From contig SSBO01000001.1 in NCBI GenBank assembly GCA_005281725.1, positions 3,828,399 to 3,892,398 on the forward strand: 64,000 nt of DNA. The letters run 5' to 3'. The stretch is from Wuchereria bancrofti (lineage: Eukaryota; Nematoda; Chromadorea; Rhabditida; Onchocercidae). The notes under the pieces were generated by a model, which ran no database searches, had not been told where the DNA came from, and saw only the letters and a program-made list of their open reading frames with translations. Positions within the stretch are counted from its first letter, which is position 1, and each line of letters starts with the position of its first letter. This document shows positions 25,501-40,192 of the stretch, one piece after another. A program made the translations under genes and the position numbers.

Positions 25501-28500
25501 AATGGTTCATTCGTTTCGTCACAAATGAAAGAACTTCCTAGCAATCAAAGCGCTGTCCGTATACCAGTTTTATGTGACGCAGGTTTTGTTTTGTTTTTAT
25601 TTGAAAATATATCCAAAATGTTTATGTCAGCTGTCAACAAGATTATTCTGCTGCACCAGTATTAGTGTGGTGGCATCTTTCTGTCCATCACGATGTTTTC
25701 GATTCACTTTTTTTTTTTGAAGAAAATGATGAATTGTTTATTTAGTTAATTTATTTTTCTCGGAATCAGAAAGAGGTTAGATATTCAGAATAGCATGAAC
25801 GACCTACCATACGTTTCATCCATACTGGTAGTATGGATGAAACGAAATTTGCTCTTTTATATTTTTCCTGTGACAATCTTATTTATAGATTAGTTTTTAT
25901 TTGCAGTCCAAACTAATTGCTCGGAAAAAGTGCTTGCTCCATCGGAATTGCCGAAGAAACAAACTGATCTTCGAACCAAATTAGGAAAAAGAAGAATACA
26001 ACCTTCTTTCATAGCTTCTGTTACAATTCCTGAGGCTGAAATAACTGCAGCACCTATTTCTGTGGATGAACCAGCTTTAAATAGGTCGAAGTGTTGTAAA
26101 TCTGAGCATTTTATTCCAATCTTTTTCTTAAAGTTTCCCATTAAGTTCTAAGAAAAACACTGCTTGTTTCAGTTATGAGCCAGCGCAAGCTTCGTCTGTG
26201 CATCTTTTGGCATCTCCATCCAAAAGTAATGGCCGAGTTTTGCTAAGTAGCATTGAAAAGGTAGAAGCCATACCAAGAATTGATGAACCAATGGACACGC
26301 ATCCTCTATCATCTAGAACTGAGCAGGTTGTTTAATTTTTCACAGATCTAACAAAATTCCAGAAAATTATTAACTACCGACACTAAATTATCAGTTTATT
26401 ATAGATCCTACCTCATTTATCATTGAAACCACTGTTACGTCCTGCTCCTTTTCCGGAATCATTGACGGTTATGTTGAATGATAACCGTTCCGTTACCTTC
26501 TCTATTCCGCAACAACGACGATCATTGTCGATATCTGTCCCGCCGGTAACTTTCGATAATTTACTTGATTGTAGTACTTTCACTTGATTTCGCATTTGTC
26601 GGATGTACGATAAGCTAAAATTATAACGCAAAAGTATAAATTAGTATTGACTGTAATCATTCAGTTTTCGGGATTGTTTGAATATTTTTTGTTACCTAAG
26701 TAGTCGGCTAAAATAAATTTTTTTTTGACTATTTTTTGCTAAAATAGTTTTTTGCAAGATATTTGCTTGATATCTATAATTTAATTATTTACAGACTGAA
26801 ATGTGTTCAATAAATAGGATTGATGTATTGAATGAGTATGAAATTGCTGCAACTATAAAACTAACGAAGTTATGTGGTATGAAAGATGCAACAGTATTGT
26901 GGACAGCTCATTTGGATCCAGTTGTTTGCTCCGTTGCCGCCAGCAGGTGTTTTTTTTACTTTCTATCTTTGATAGGATTTTGAATAAAGACTTTGATTTA
27001 CTATGTTTTTATTTCGAAAAAGCAATCATTTAATCTTATGCAGAGAAATGACATTTTCACGGGATGTTATAAATTGTTGCTATAAGTATTAGCGTATCCC
27101 ATTTAATTAATGAAAAGATGTTAGCTTAAATTAACTGAAGATTTCAAAGAAACAGTTTCTAAGTGGTTCTATTATAGTCACTGGTTTGTAGCTGGTTGCT
27201 ACGACAGCAGCATCCATATTTATTCAACACCTTCCGGTCGATTACATACATTCTTTACCATCGATTCATTACCTTTCATAATTCAAGTGCATCGCAATTA
27301 TCTTTCTGTTTGCTCATCTCAGGGATTTGTTTATTCTTGGTTAGACTTCATTTTTTATCAGTTTAGGGAATAGAAGATAATTATACAAGTATCTGCGAAA
27401 ATTTCCTTGAGATTTTTTTTTTCAACTTTTTTATGACTGCAAGATTTATGGTAAGGCCTATTTCAGGAATATAGAAAATAGGAAATGTATTATGTCAAGG
27501 AGATCAATCGCCGATTTTTGCGAAAAAGGTAATTTTAGCTTGTTTTAGAAGATGAATTATTTACTGTTTTGTTCTCGCAATTTTTTGATAACACTGCGAC
27601 GATCAAATAATTTTATCAGGCATTTGATCTGTTTAGAACTAGAAGTCATTTCTGACATACGAAATTTTTCCTTGCTAATAAGAAAGCGATTTATTATATC
27701 ACTATTCATTTCGTTTAACGTATACTGATTCCCTTGATACTTTATGAGTACTTTACAGATTGTAAATTAGTTTCATGTACATTATCCGATGTAGGAGAAC
27801 CTATCATTACACTTTCAAATGGAAGAACTTATTCATTTCTGCTGTCATTAGATTGCTGGTAAGAAACATTTTTTTGCTGATATTTTCCAGAGAGAAGTTG
27901 ACATAAAGTATATAAACTTTTTATTTTGTTTAAAATTATCATCCTTGAAATATGTTGGACTTTAGTTTGATTTCGAAAAATAATATTTTGAAAAAACCGT
28001 TTCCATTTTTGATTTTAGGCAATTACTGTTTGATGAAAAAAGCATCCTGCCTAGATTAAGTACTCCACCAATGAATGCTTCAGCTAATGCCTTACTTGGT
28101 CCTATAATAAGGTTAGCTGTTGTTGTTGTTGAAGCTTTTTCTCTTTCTGCAAATTTTTCTGATCCATTGTTATTTCAATTTATTGTTTATACTAGAATTT
28201 GTTTTATTCTTTATACTAGAATTTACTGTTTTTCAGTAGCCCAATTCATGTGAACAATGAAGTCCAAATAAGTGCCACACATTCATTCTTAGAAGAAAGA
28301 CTTTGCAGTGCACTTTCATTAAAACTTCCTAATGATTTTCGTCACTACCTCAATTTATACGTACGATCTCTACTTCAGCATGGTAGGAGAACTGTAAAAT
28401 TGTACTATAAATAATCCCTAATCCACTTGATCAGAGATGAAGATTCGTGGATTTTCAAATGTATTTCGAAAATGGTCTAATGACCTGTTTTGCAAAGGAA

Positions 28501-29176
28501 TGATGTCTAGCAGTTCTGCTCCAAAATGGCTATGCCGTGTAACTGTGGCAGGATCAATAATTTTTTAATGTTACTAATATAGTAATATAACATAGTAAAA
28601 AATATAGTATATATAATATTATTAATATACTAAGTGTACTAAAAATATACTAGAAAATACATGTTATTATATATTTTTATACTAAAAAACAGTATAATTA
28701 ATCCCGATCAGGCCGTTATATCATCCTGTCAAATGTTTTGCAGTTGAACCGTGATCTTCATTGTAGCACTAACTTCGAACCTAAAAGGCAGCGATATAAT
28801 TTTTTTGTGAATAGATGGATGGATGAAAAGGGACCAAGTAAAAAAGCATAGAAATTTACGACTCACTGTTCAACTTATGGCTCACTTTTTGATCTTCAAC
28901 GCAAAACAGAAAAATATCTGGAGCAACATCACCCTTTCAGATTTAATGAGCCTTCCTCATGTTCCAAATTATTGTCGTCCTTATCGTTTTGTTCCAGGAT
29001 GTACCGCAAAGTTAAATGAAATTGTTTCAACATATTTTACGGCCGTTTCAATCTGTGGGTTAAAATGCGACGTATTGTTGCGTGAAATATTGGAACTGGC
29101 AAAAACAAGCGAAGGGTGCAGTGAGTTTATTCGCGATGTTACACTTCGCCTCGAGTCTCTTGTTTGTCATCAGTAG
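22545..29176 (+). CDS. HIRA: HIRA histone H3.3 chaperone, multi-exon
   Basis: Nuclear WD40 protein that deposits H3.3-H4 outside replication with UBN and CABIN1 partners and ASF1. Exon 1 (22545-22581) starts [13 protein letters not shown] and joins in phase 1 to [20 protein letters not shown], the usual HIRA N-terminus. WD repeats follow: [19 protein letters not shown] (about 23185), [20 protein letters not shown] (23565-23630), [20 protein letters not shown] (23825-23885), [12 protein letters not shown] (24275-24310), [14 protein letters not shown] (24445-24490), [10 protein letters not shown] (24795-24825) and [18 protein letters not shown] (25117-25170). [14 protein letters not shown] (25980-26025) fits the ASF1-binding B-domain. 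The C-terminal Hira domain runs from about 26800 ([14 protein letters not shown]) through [22 protein letters not shown] and [14 protein letters not shown]. The last exon, after TTTTGTTCCAG near 28997, reads [16 protein letters not shown] and ends at TAG 29174-29176. The final splice is inferred from frame and from likeness to the vertebrate C-terminus. Confidence 0.93.
24906..24935 (+). repeat. Intronic copy of a HIRA exon segment (copy 1 of 2)
   Basis: Thirty bases beginning TGCTCCATGGATGG, five bases inside the intron that starts at 24901, are repeated at 25115-25144 with a single mismatch (G versus A). The second copy codes for CSMDGTVKS in the next exon. This copy sits immediately behind the splice donor and is presumably spliced out. 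Confidence 0.9.
25115..25144 (+). repeat. Exonic copy of the 30-bp HIRA duplication (copy 2 of 2)
   Basis: This copy lies in the coding exon that starts at 25093 after GATGCAG. It encodes a strand of the last WD repeats (CSMDGTV is conserved in HIRA proteins), so it is the functional copy. Confidence 0.9.
25812..25844. repeat. Perfect 14-bp inverted repeat (hairpin) in a HIRA intron
   Basis: Arms CGTTTCATCCATAC (25812-25825) and its exact complement (25831-25844) flank a 5-base loop TGGTA. It lies in the intron between the exon ending near 25581 and the one starting near 25908. It could fold in the pre-mRNA; no terminal duplications typical of a transposon were seen. Confidence 0.85.
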
Positions 29177-29843
29177 TACAGATATTGATGGTTTTATTCT
29201 CCATAAAAATTGCATAAATTTTTGGCAATTTTGTAACTCCATTTTGAAAGCTTCTGTAGCCTTAGGCATGTAAGGAATTTAACTTTGTTTTTCGATTGTG
29301 TTTTTTCTTAAATCTGTTTTTTCTAAAAATTTTGGAAACACATGTTCAATGCTTGTGGATAACACTGGATCGCACTGAGGTTTTATACAAGTATTTAATC
29401 TAATACTGCTACGTTGTCATGATTGTTGATCATTCCTTAATGTCCAAATTTTTATGTGAATTATTGGATCATTAATTACATTATCAGGTTTTATAGATCT
29501 CCATTTCATGTATTTTTATATTCCTAATTTCATTCATCACCTTACGGAAATTATGATTTTTGGACGGCTTTTTTCGAATAAAGGTAAAAAGTTCATAAAA
29601 GTAAAAAGTTCAGGTAAAAACTTAGATCAATCTATTTGCTTTTTCTGTTATCAGTTCAGCTCAAAGGAATATAAAGTATCATCCCTATCACTTTTTGCAC
29701 ATTCGTTGCTACATTGTTTGCATATTTTTTGTGCAAAAGTTGCTTTTTTTGTAAAGTTTTTTTGTGATTGCAGTTGGAAATAAATGATGCGGTCACACTG
29801 AAAGTTGGAAGTCAAAGACTTATTTCCACTTTGCATAAGAATA
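29177..29843. other. Spacer between HIRA and MOCS2A with possible splice-leader acceptor
   Basis: The 667 bp hold no recognisable coding exon. A long T-rich run ends in TTTGTGATTGCAG at about 29761-29773, an excellent nematode acceptor, about 70 bases before the MOCS2A ATG. Because no upstream exon of that gene is visible, this may be a trans-splicing site. The leader then contains a tiny upstream reading frame (ATGATGCGG, stop after five codons). Confidence 0.45.
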
Positions 29844-30568
29844 ATGGCAACAGTACCTGTCCGTTTTGTTTTATTCGGTAAAGCATGTGAATTGGTCAAG
29901 TTACCGGAGAGAAATATAAATGTGCCGAATGCGTTAAACTGCCAACAGTTGCGACAATTAATATTTCATGAGGCTTTCTTTACCTTTATTGTCGCTTTAG
30001 TGTTTGTTGAGCGTTACCTTTTGCTGTTCCTCAATACTTTCCGAAAGACTAAGGCTTTTGAAAGCTTTTTACACTCGGTTCCGATAGAAAATTTTTATGT
30101 TCAAATCACTTCCGGATATGCAAACACTTCCATGTAACTTCCATTCTATTAGACTGTTTGCTGAAGTACCAATTTCTTTGCCGTATAATTATTGAAGTAA
30201 ATTAAAATATGTTGAAACAAGCATACAATTAACAAAAGTAGGTTAGATTGACAAGTGAGACTAGATTAACAAGTCCACTCGATTGATAAGTGAAATTTCA
30301 TTCCAGGACAAGCCTTGTTGCTCCTTGTGAAACGGTTTCTTCTTTTTAATGTTTATTCGATACCAGACTAGTTGTTATGGGACTTTAAAAGGATAAGTAA
30401 ACAACGAATACTGAAGTAAACTCTTTTCAGGTATTCAAAGATTTGTCGCCAATCCAAGATTGTTGCATACTAGCTCTAAATCAGGAATATATTGATGATC
30501 ATGACGGAACGTTTACGATCACTGCGCATTCAGAAATCGCTGTAATACCACCGATAAGTGGTGGTTGA
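29844..30568 (+). CDS. MOCS2A: Molybdopterin synthase sulfur-carrier (small) subunit
   Basis: MoaD/ThiS-fold protein that carries sulfur as a C-terminal thiocarboxylate and, with MOCS2B, converts precursor Z into molybdopterin in the cytosol. Exon 1 starts at 29844 with MATVPVRFVLFGKACELVKL, the first beta strand and helix of the fold. Exon 2 opens after CTTTTCAG near 30430 and contains PIQDCCILALNQEYID. It ends EIAVIPPISGG and a TGA at 30566-30568; the terminal double glycine is the functional hallmark. The donor of exon 1 is not obvious; ATTGTCGCT near 29988 keeps the frame. Predicted length is about 95 residues, normal for the family. No MOCS2B-like frame was seen nearby, although vertebrates encode both from one transcript. 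Confidence 0.9.
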
Positions 30569-32200
30569 ATTTTGAAAATTCCCCTAAAAGAAGGTGCTTT
30601 TTTAGATACAGATACATCTTATTGGAAAAAGGCCTACTATTTATCAGCAGATGTTTTTAATTTATGAAACTTCAGTGCTATGTCTTAATATATTAAGCAA
30701 GCGCTAAGAAAACGGCACTATAAATGGTTGATATTTACACCACTAACTTTCCCGATTACATCGCAGTACTACATTGAGAACAAATTAATTATTCCACGAA
30801 TAGCTGCGGATTGAAAAAAAAAACTGTGTCTAATACCTCTTACAACTCAAATTCTGTCCCGAATTTCGATTGTCGCGAATCTTGGGACAAATTACAATAA
30901 TGAAATAATTCCATGTAAGAAATCGCTCAATGTTCCTCATGTAACCAGTTTTTATTCTCATGTAGTTTTTTTCCTTTTTTCTCCTTTCTTTGTCTCCTTT
31001 GTTTATTTTGAATTTAAAAGTCCCATCTTTGTCCGCAATAGTTAAAATACCGGAAGCCCATACACATACAAATACTTCCGATCTTTTAGTCAATCGCACC
31101 AGATATTCCTTAACACAGTTCTTTTTGTGCACACAGCTTCCTCTATATCAAATCGGATATATCAAAATATTGCAAACCACTCCCATTTTCACGAATATGT
31201 ATACGTTATGCAAACAAAACCAATGGATCATCCTCCAAAAAATTGATTCTACTTCTTCAGAGACCTTCAGGTCTACCAGTCCTTCCTTATTTCCGTATGA
31301 CAAGCTGTTGCGCTACTACATCTGTTAATAAAGATACCGTAATATTTTTGTGTAATTCTCCACAAATTCAGAGCAATATTTAAAACGAAGTCTAAGTAGC
31401 CAGAATTCGTGCCTGCAGTCATCAGTTTTTTTTGCACCTAGTCCTACCACATTTCTGAAGATATCGAAAGAATGATGGTTCTCTGTAATAAAGTTTTTTG
31501 TTTGGATCCCATTAATATGGAAATCAAATTCCAGTGTGTTTTATAACAGATTATTGGTCGAAAAGAAACCCATAAATTTCAAATGGAATAACTCAGCGTG
31601 GTTATGCATAGAATGCTCTTCGTTCCCTTGGTTTGCGGAAAGTTTGGAAAGATGAAAAAATGAACAAAAACTTGCATTTAAGTTCAGACGCTGTTATTTT
31701 GCAAATTTGATGGTGATAGTTTTAATAATCAATTTAAGGTAATACTTGCTGATATAGTCAGAGCAAAATAAATTCGAAAACTGGGCAAAAATACAGAATG
31801 AAAGGGGATCAATATAAAGGTCCAAACCGCCAGTTATAAATACGCTGGAATAGGATAATCCTGAGAAGACAATCATTTCAATAGAAACAATGTGAATCTT
31901 TTATGGGTTTGGATTTTCTGTGGTATTCAGCAATTAAAAAAACATTCAAAAATGTCACGAAAAACTTATGACTTATGAAGACAGCATTCGCTGTAAATAA
32001 TATGAATACAAAATCCAGCAGTCTACCTTTTTTTCTAATTTTCTGCATTACCACTTTAAGGAAAGCAAAAGTTCAACTTCCAGCAAAATACACTGGCACG
32101 AATCAATTTTCCTGAGTATTTTATAACGGACAGAATGTATTAAAATGACAACTGGACTTTTCAAATTCTTAACAACATAAATATTTTTTGGAAGAATTAT
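30569..32200. other. Intergenic between two convergent genes; no supported gene
   Basis: This stretch lies between the 3' ends of MOCS2A and the SLC35A transporter. Two open frames of about 100 codons overlap on opposite strands (30830-31132 minus, 30990-31328 plus). Neither resembles a known family nor has convincing splice partners. The rest is AT-rich with no repeat I can support. Confidence 0.5.
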
Positions 32201-34755
32201 TCACTCTGGTACTGAACTGTACAATAATACTGCTCCACAAACAGTTATAGAACCGGTAAGAAACATCAAATTCAGCTGCACATCGTGGAATATAAAATGA
32301 GAGATCATAACAACCAAGATGATACTCATTGCTGAGGCAAAACTTTTGCATAAGTTATCCAGGTATTTCATTACCAGTGATATGAAAATCCCTCCTGAAA
32401 TAAAAAGAACTTCGCATTTCTCGCTTACAACTTGCTGCTCTGTTGTCTACAATATTGCTTTCTTCCATTTTATATTTCTTCTTAATGACATGTCTATTTG
32501 AGACATCACAACATTGAGTGAAGGATTATATTCGATATCTCACCGAAAACTTATGTGACTGGTTTCGTCTTCGAAAACTTACCAGACATTTCTAGTATTT
32601 CTGACTGCTATTATTCATAAGATTGCAGAAAATTTCATATAAGTCTATCTAAAATTGAGAAAAAAAAAGACTAACTTACCTAAACTCAAGAATAGAATGA
32701 TAGCAATGACATTACTATTGTAACCATAAAAAAATCCTTTAGTCAAAATTCTGTTCCATTCAGAAAGAATGCATCCCAAAGCTGCACTCACTACGCCACA
32801 ACTATACATTTGAAGATTCCGTATCCAGAACGGTGTTTCACTGCCGTCTTTAAGCATATATTCAAAGTATACTCCTGCAATTAGTCATATAAATCGACTA
32901 TTTCTGAGTCTGTACCTGAAATCATAATTATCTAAACGGAAGATTACTAACCAGCAAAGCCTGCAGTTACACATGTGAGAAGTACAGCGCTCAATCCAAG
33001 TAAGTAATTTTCATCGCTTTTCTCCCTAACACTTCTTTCGTTTATGCTGAGCTATAAATTCAACCTATCAGTTTTGAATGAATGAAATTCAATTTCAATC
33101 CAAATAATAGATGATAAATAATGAGATAACATTGTGAAAAACTAAAACTGTTTCTACCTCATACATCCCATTGTGGTGGTAGTAGTTTATCATATCTTAC
33201 ACAAATAATTTTTCCAGTTCACTAAAACGTACGCTATAATATATCAAAGTATTGCACGAAACCCAGAACACACACTTTATAAGCTTTACAATATTAACTT
33301 GACTTCATCTTTTTAGTTGCATACTTCACTTCCACTTGCATGCACTTCCAAACAGAGGACAATCAATACAACTAGTAACGAACAGTCAGAAGAACAAACT
33401 AGCGCTCTGTAGTTTTAGCACTTAATTCCACTAATTACTACAAAAAAAGAAGAAACAATCAAAATTATTACCTCCACAGCAGCAACACCTCCGAAAAGCA
33501 AGAAAATTGAAAGCCATCGTGTGCCCGAGAATCGTCGCCCAAGAATAATCATCATAAAAACAGCCGTAGTAACCACTTTAAGTTGAGTAGTAACATGATA
33601 TATACCTGCATTCAGATTTGACAATGCCACGAAATCAAGATTATTTTGAAGCGCATAGGCTATTGACGGAAAAGTCATCTTCAGCAAATCCTTTGGTTTT
33701 CCGAAATATTCTTTCTTTATACACTGCAATTCAATTAACTGCTATAAATAGTCTATTATCTATCTGTCATTTATTTGAAAAATCATTTGTTTAAAAAACT
33801 GCCATTCATTAAAATTTGTCCTTAACTTTTTGTTATACTTTCAAATTTTGATGTTACATCTAATACTGACCTAAATTTTTTCTACAGTAATAGTGATATA
33901 ATAATAACTTCAAGATTTTGAAATAATTTTGAGAAAAAAAACTTCTAAGGTTTGAAAAAAAAAATAAGAAAAAATGAAAAAAAAGATAACTCCTGAGGTT
34001 TCTAAGGTTTTAAAAAAAATAAAAAATATAGATATAAAAGATTTGAAATAATGATAATAGTTTCTAATTGAGAAATCACTATATGCATTCACGTCGGTGA
34101 ATCATCACATATCGAACAAGTAAAAAATGAAGTAAACTTACTTTAGTAAATTCTTTTACATTGTAGTTATTGATCTGGAAGACAAAGAATAAAGCAATAG
34201 TCATTTTGATTATTTCCGAAAGGTATACGACTGTTGTTGAGGAATATTGCTAGAAAAGACAAATTTGTAATAATCCTTTATTTCAAACTGCAGCTCAGCT
34301 GAACAAAAATATGAAGAGGTAGGATCTAAAAGTACAGAACATAATGAAAGGAACAGTAGAATGAAATAAAATAATGCTAACAATTTAAGAAAGAAATAAA
34401 AAGTTTGATTAATGTATAAACATAATAAATAATGCTGTTTAGAAATTAATAATCGATATGAAGGCATATTAAACACCAACAATGAAAATTTTATAATGGC
34501 CGGCAAATTGATTTAGTTTTAAAAATTCTGAAATCTGCTCAGATTACAAACAATCATATCGCTTACCAAATGTTTGGGAGTGCTTAAACGAGAATATCTC
34601 ACAATTACTGTATAGCTTGTCCAAATGAAAATCATTTGAATAATAATGAAACATTTGAAACGAAGGCTACTTCGTTCTCCATTTTCAATCATTTCCGATG
34701 ATGTCAATGAGATATTCCCCAATGGCAGTTTTTCCCAATTCCCTTTAACTAACAT
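32201..34755 (-). CDS. SLC35A-family nucleotide-sugar transporter (UDP-galactose/UDP-GlcNAc type)
   Basis: Golgi multi-pass transporter that exchanges a nucleotide sugar for UMP to feed glycosylation. The ATG at 34755 starts exon 1, which reaches TVIVRYSRLSTPKHL at the donor near 34566. Exon 2 has STTVVYLSEIIKMTIALFF (about 34245-34140). Exon 3 (33729-33472) carries the family signature AYALQNNLDFVALSNLNAG, then TQLKVVTTAVFMMIILGR and FLLFGGVAAVE. Exon 4 has LGLSAVLLTCVTAGFAG (about 33010-32950). Exon 5 has GVYFEYMLKDG, WIRNLQMYSCG and GFFYGYN (about 32880-32690). The final exon has VMKYLDNLCKSFASAMSIIL and ends LLYSSVPE with TGA at 32203-32201. About ten hydrophobic helices and a length near 330 residues suit the family. 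Substrate cannot be decided from sequence; UDP-galactose and UDP-GlcNAc are likeliest. Confidence 0.88.
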
Positions 34756-36692
34756 TGCTGCAATAAATTATTCCCAATCCAAATCTCCTCAATACAGTCA
34801 AATCTTCCTGATGTATTGAAGAAGGAAAACGATGGACCTGCAAGTATAGTAGAAAACACATCAATGAAGTGTAATGTTAGTTTCAATCGTCACTAAATGA
34901 TTATTTAACATATTTATCACTTAAGGAAGCGTTTCTAGGCAATACATTTGAAAAATGCGAGACCATTTTAGAGAAGAACGCCTCCTGATGAATGCAGGAC
35001 AGAAAAACTTAGTGAACAATATATTCAAAAATGAAATGTTAACCATCCACATGAAATGCCATCCTGAGAACTTTTTGTTTCATGAAATTCATACGCCTGG
35101 ATAATAATAGAACTGAATATCAACGAAACCAATTCCGTCAATACTACGGGGTTCAACAAACCAATACAGCACCAAAGATGACTCGCTTATTACGACATAT
35201 TTTATTCGAAAAACATCTGAAAAGAAAGACAATGGATACCAAGACGCAAGTTATTTCAAAACAACAAACCAAGCACATCGATTATCATCAATCAATAAAG
35301 TATTCATAGAAAAAATAGCTATCAAAAGAAAGTTTGTTTCCTCTCTCGCGACAGCTAAAATAGCTATCAGAAATACCACTTTCTATCCACTGTCATTAAA
35401 TACGATTTTCTTTGCAATCAAATTCGGTCCAAACAAGTTTGAGAAACTATACGGCTGATCCCGAGATTGGAAGTGAACTTAGACATTACATACTTCTAGT
35501 TTGAACTCTGGACACAAAGTAAAACTCCGTCTAATACTGTAACAGACCTACAAACAACTGTAGTGCTATTCAATTCTGAAAATAATGTAATTTAAATGTA
35601 AATGAATACATATATAAGAGAGACACGAAAGATAGCAAGGTGTGGTCATGCAAACTATATGAATACCATTGCATATTTATTAGATTTTAATACAAACTTC
35701 ATGAAAAGTTGAATGATGAATACAAAAGTGATGAGCAATGCAAAACGTATTAAAGGTAAGGCACAAATAGCTATGATGACATTAAATTAAAAATTTAGAC
35801 ATCAGTAGCAAGTTAGAAATTGAAGAGAACTTGAGTAACTGTAGACTTGTCGTACAAACTTCAGAGTTATAGCTAAATAAATCTTCCTTTTACACTTTTA
35901 ACTCCATTGTTCTGCCTTCATGCCCTCATATTCCTTCAACTGTTTCTCAGAAAAAACGAGGTCGGATATTATAACAAACCAAAATATCCTCATTTGAAAT
36001 GCGAAATTCTCAAACTACAAAAAACAAACAATGATAGGGCCTAAATGGAAAATTAACGATACAACACACAGACGACAAAAATTTGCTAGTTAACAGTGAG
36101 AACTTCTTGAGGTTCAAAAAACCATTAAATTTATAAACGAAGAATAAGAATGAAGATAAACTATTTGAACTGAAATTGTTCCTCTTTTCACTCACATATT
36201 ATGGATGACTTTGGATTATGAATAACTTTGAGGTTTGGATTTTGGATGAAAACCTAGATAATGAGGTTTTACATTGAAACATTTAATATTCTATGAACAA
36301 TGTGAAAAAAATAATTGTCCGAGGGCTGACGGGCTATTAAAAAGTGCTGATTGACGACAACACTAAACATAAATGCAATTCATGTTATGTAAGTGAAAAT
36401 GCAGAAGAATGTACAAATAGTAGTCAAAATTCTGTCCAACAATTAAAACTTCAAATACAACTAGTTACTTTAAATGCTTTAATTGGAAATTATTCCGAAA
36501 TCAGTTGATCAAGAGCTTACTAGTTGAAGATAAAAACAACTTTTCATGAAAAGAATGACACGGAAGAAATCTCTTAATTTATTCCGAACGCGGACTAAAA
36601 CAAAAAACAAGCATTACTCACTCAAATGCCACATAACAAAAATTTACATTTCGTCGTTCATCATATTCCGAAAGAAGCTGAATTGTAAAGAA
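34756..36692. other. Intergenic, nothing recognised
   Basis: This 1.9 kb lies upstream of the SLC35A gene and downstream of the SMAD gene (both minus). Frames are short and AT-driven; the longest (35082-35309 plus, 61 percent polar residues by eye) resembles no family. It should hold the transporter promoter and the SMAD 3' UTR. No tRNA, repeat array or mobile-element end was seen. Confidence 0.5.
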
Positions 36693-39431
<2,739 letters not shown>

Positions 39432-40192
39432 TCTTTTGCTTATTAAACCTGAAATCTGAGACAAAATTAAATCACTCACCTCACTAAGCACTGCACATTT
39501 TAGACCAAGGCATTTCAAAACTGAGATGGTGGAGAGGAGCAGTGCAGGAATATTATTCTATATTAAGTATAAAAAGAAGGGAAGGGAAAGGTATGACAAC
39601 AAACTCGAGCTGAACAGGAGCTAGAGTTGAAGTTGAAGGTAAATATCAAATAGAGACCAATGCTATCAGGGAGCTAGAGAAGGGACAGTGCAGTGTTCAA
39701 GTTCAGATGCAACGGATTGTAACAGTGATGTAGGACATAACGTTGCGAAGAGTCCACTGATCTGTGTGGTGGTTACGTGTCTTTATTGTTACGTGCAAAG
39801 TGGACACGTTATCAGTCCCTTCAGAGAGCTCCATGATAAGCGATAATGTCGGTGCACAACTGCGGCACTTGTACACCCTCCAGCAGTAGAAGCTAACTTT
39901 GAAAGAGTCGTCTCAAGTCACAATTGCATATCGCTGCGTCATTCAGCCACACGATATTGTCTACTAATCAGACCGTGGGTCAGTTTTTGTAGTAAAGCTT
40001 GGTTAGTTTTTAGGATAAAGGTCAGGGTCGGAGGACTTGGGTGGAATAGATATTCAAGATTTAAAGGGAATGGTTCAAAGTCAGTCGAAGTTGAATGAAG
40101 AAGAAAATATCTACAAAATTGTTCTGTTTTAAAATGAACGGTCGGATACACTCTTATGTAAAATACATTTCGTTTTTCAAGATATTAGCAAT
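39432..40192. promoter_or_regulatory. Divergent promoter region between SMAD and VPS53
   Basis: These 761 bp separate opposite start codons, so both promoters and leaders should lie here. The stretch from about 39640 to 39850 is visibly richer in G and C than its surroundings. No core element could be defended. The plus frame just before VPS53 contains ATGTAA (an immediate stop) at about 40156, so 40193 is the first usable ATG. Confidence 0.4.

Noticed and set aside
28823..29176. Independent 117-residue gene downstream of HIRA
   Set aside because: Its second half follows a strong acceptor, joins in frame to the preceding HIRA exon and resembles the HIRA C-terminus ([12 protein letters not shown]). 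It is the last HIRA exon, not a separate gene.
30830..31328. Overlapping frames of about 100 codons on opposite strands in the MOCS2A/SLC35A gap
   Set aside because: No family resemblance, no splice partners, and mutual overlap; at least one must be chance and neither is supported.
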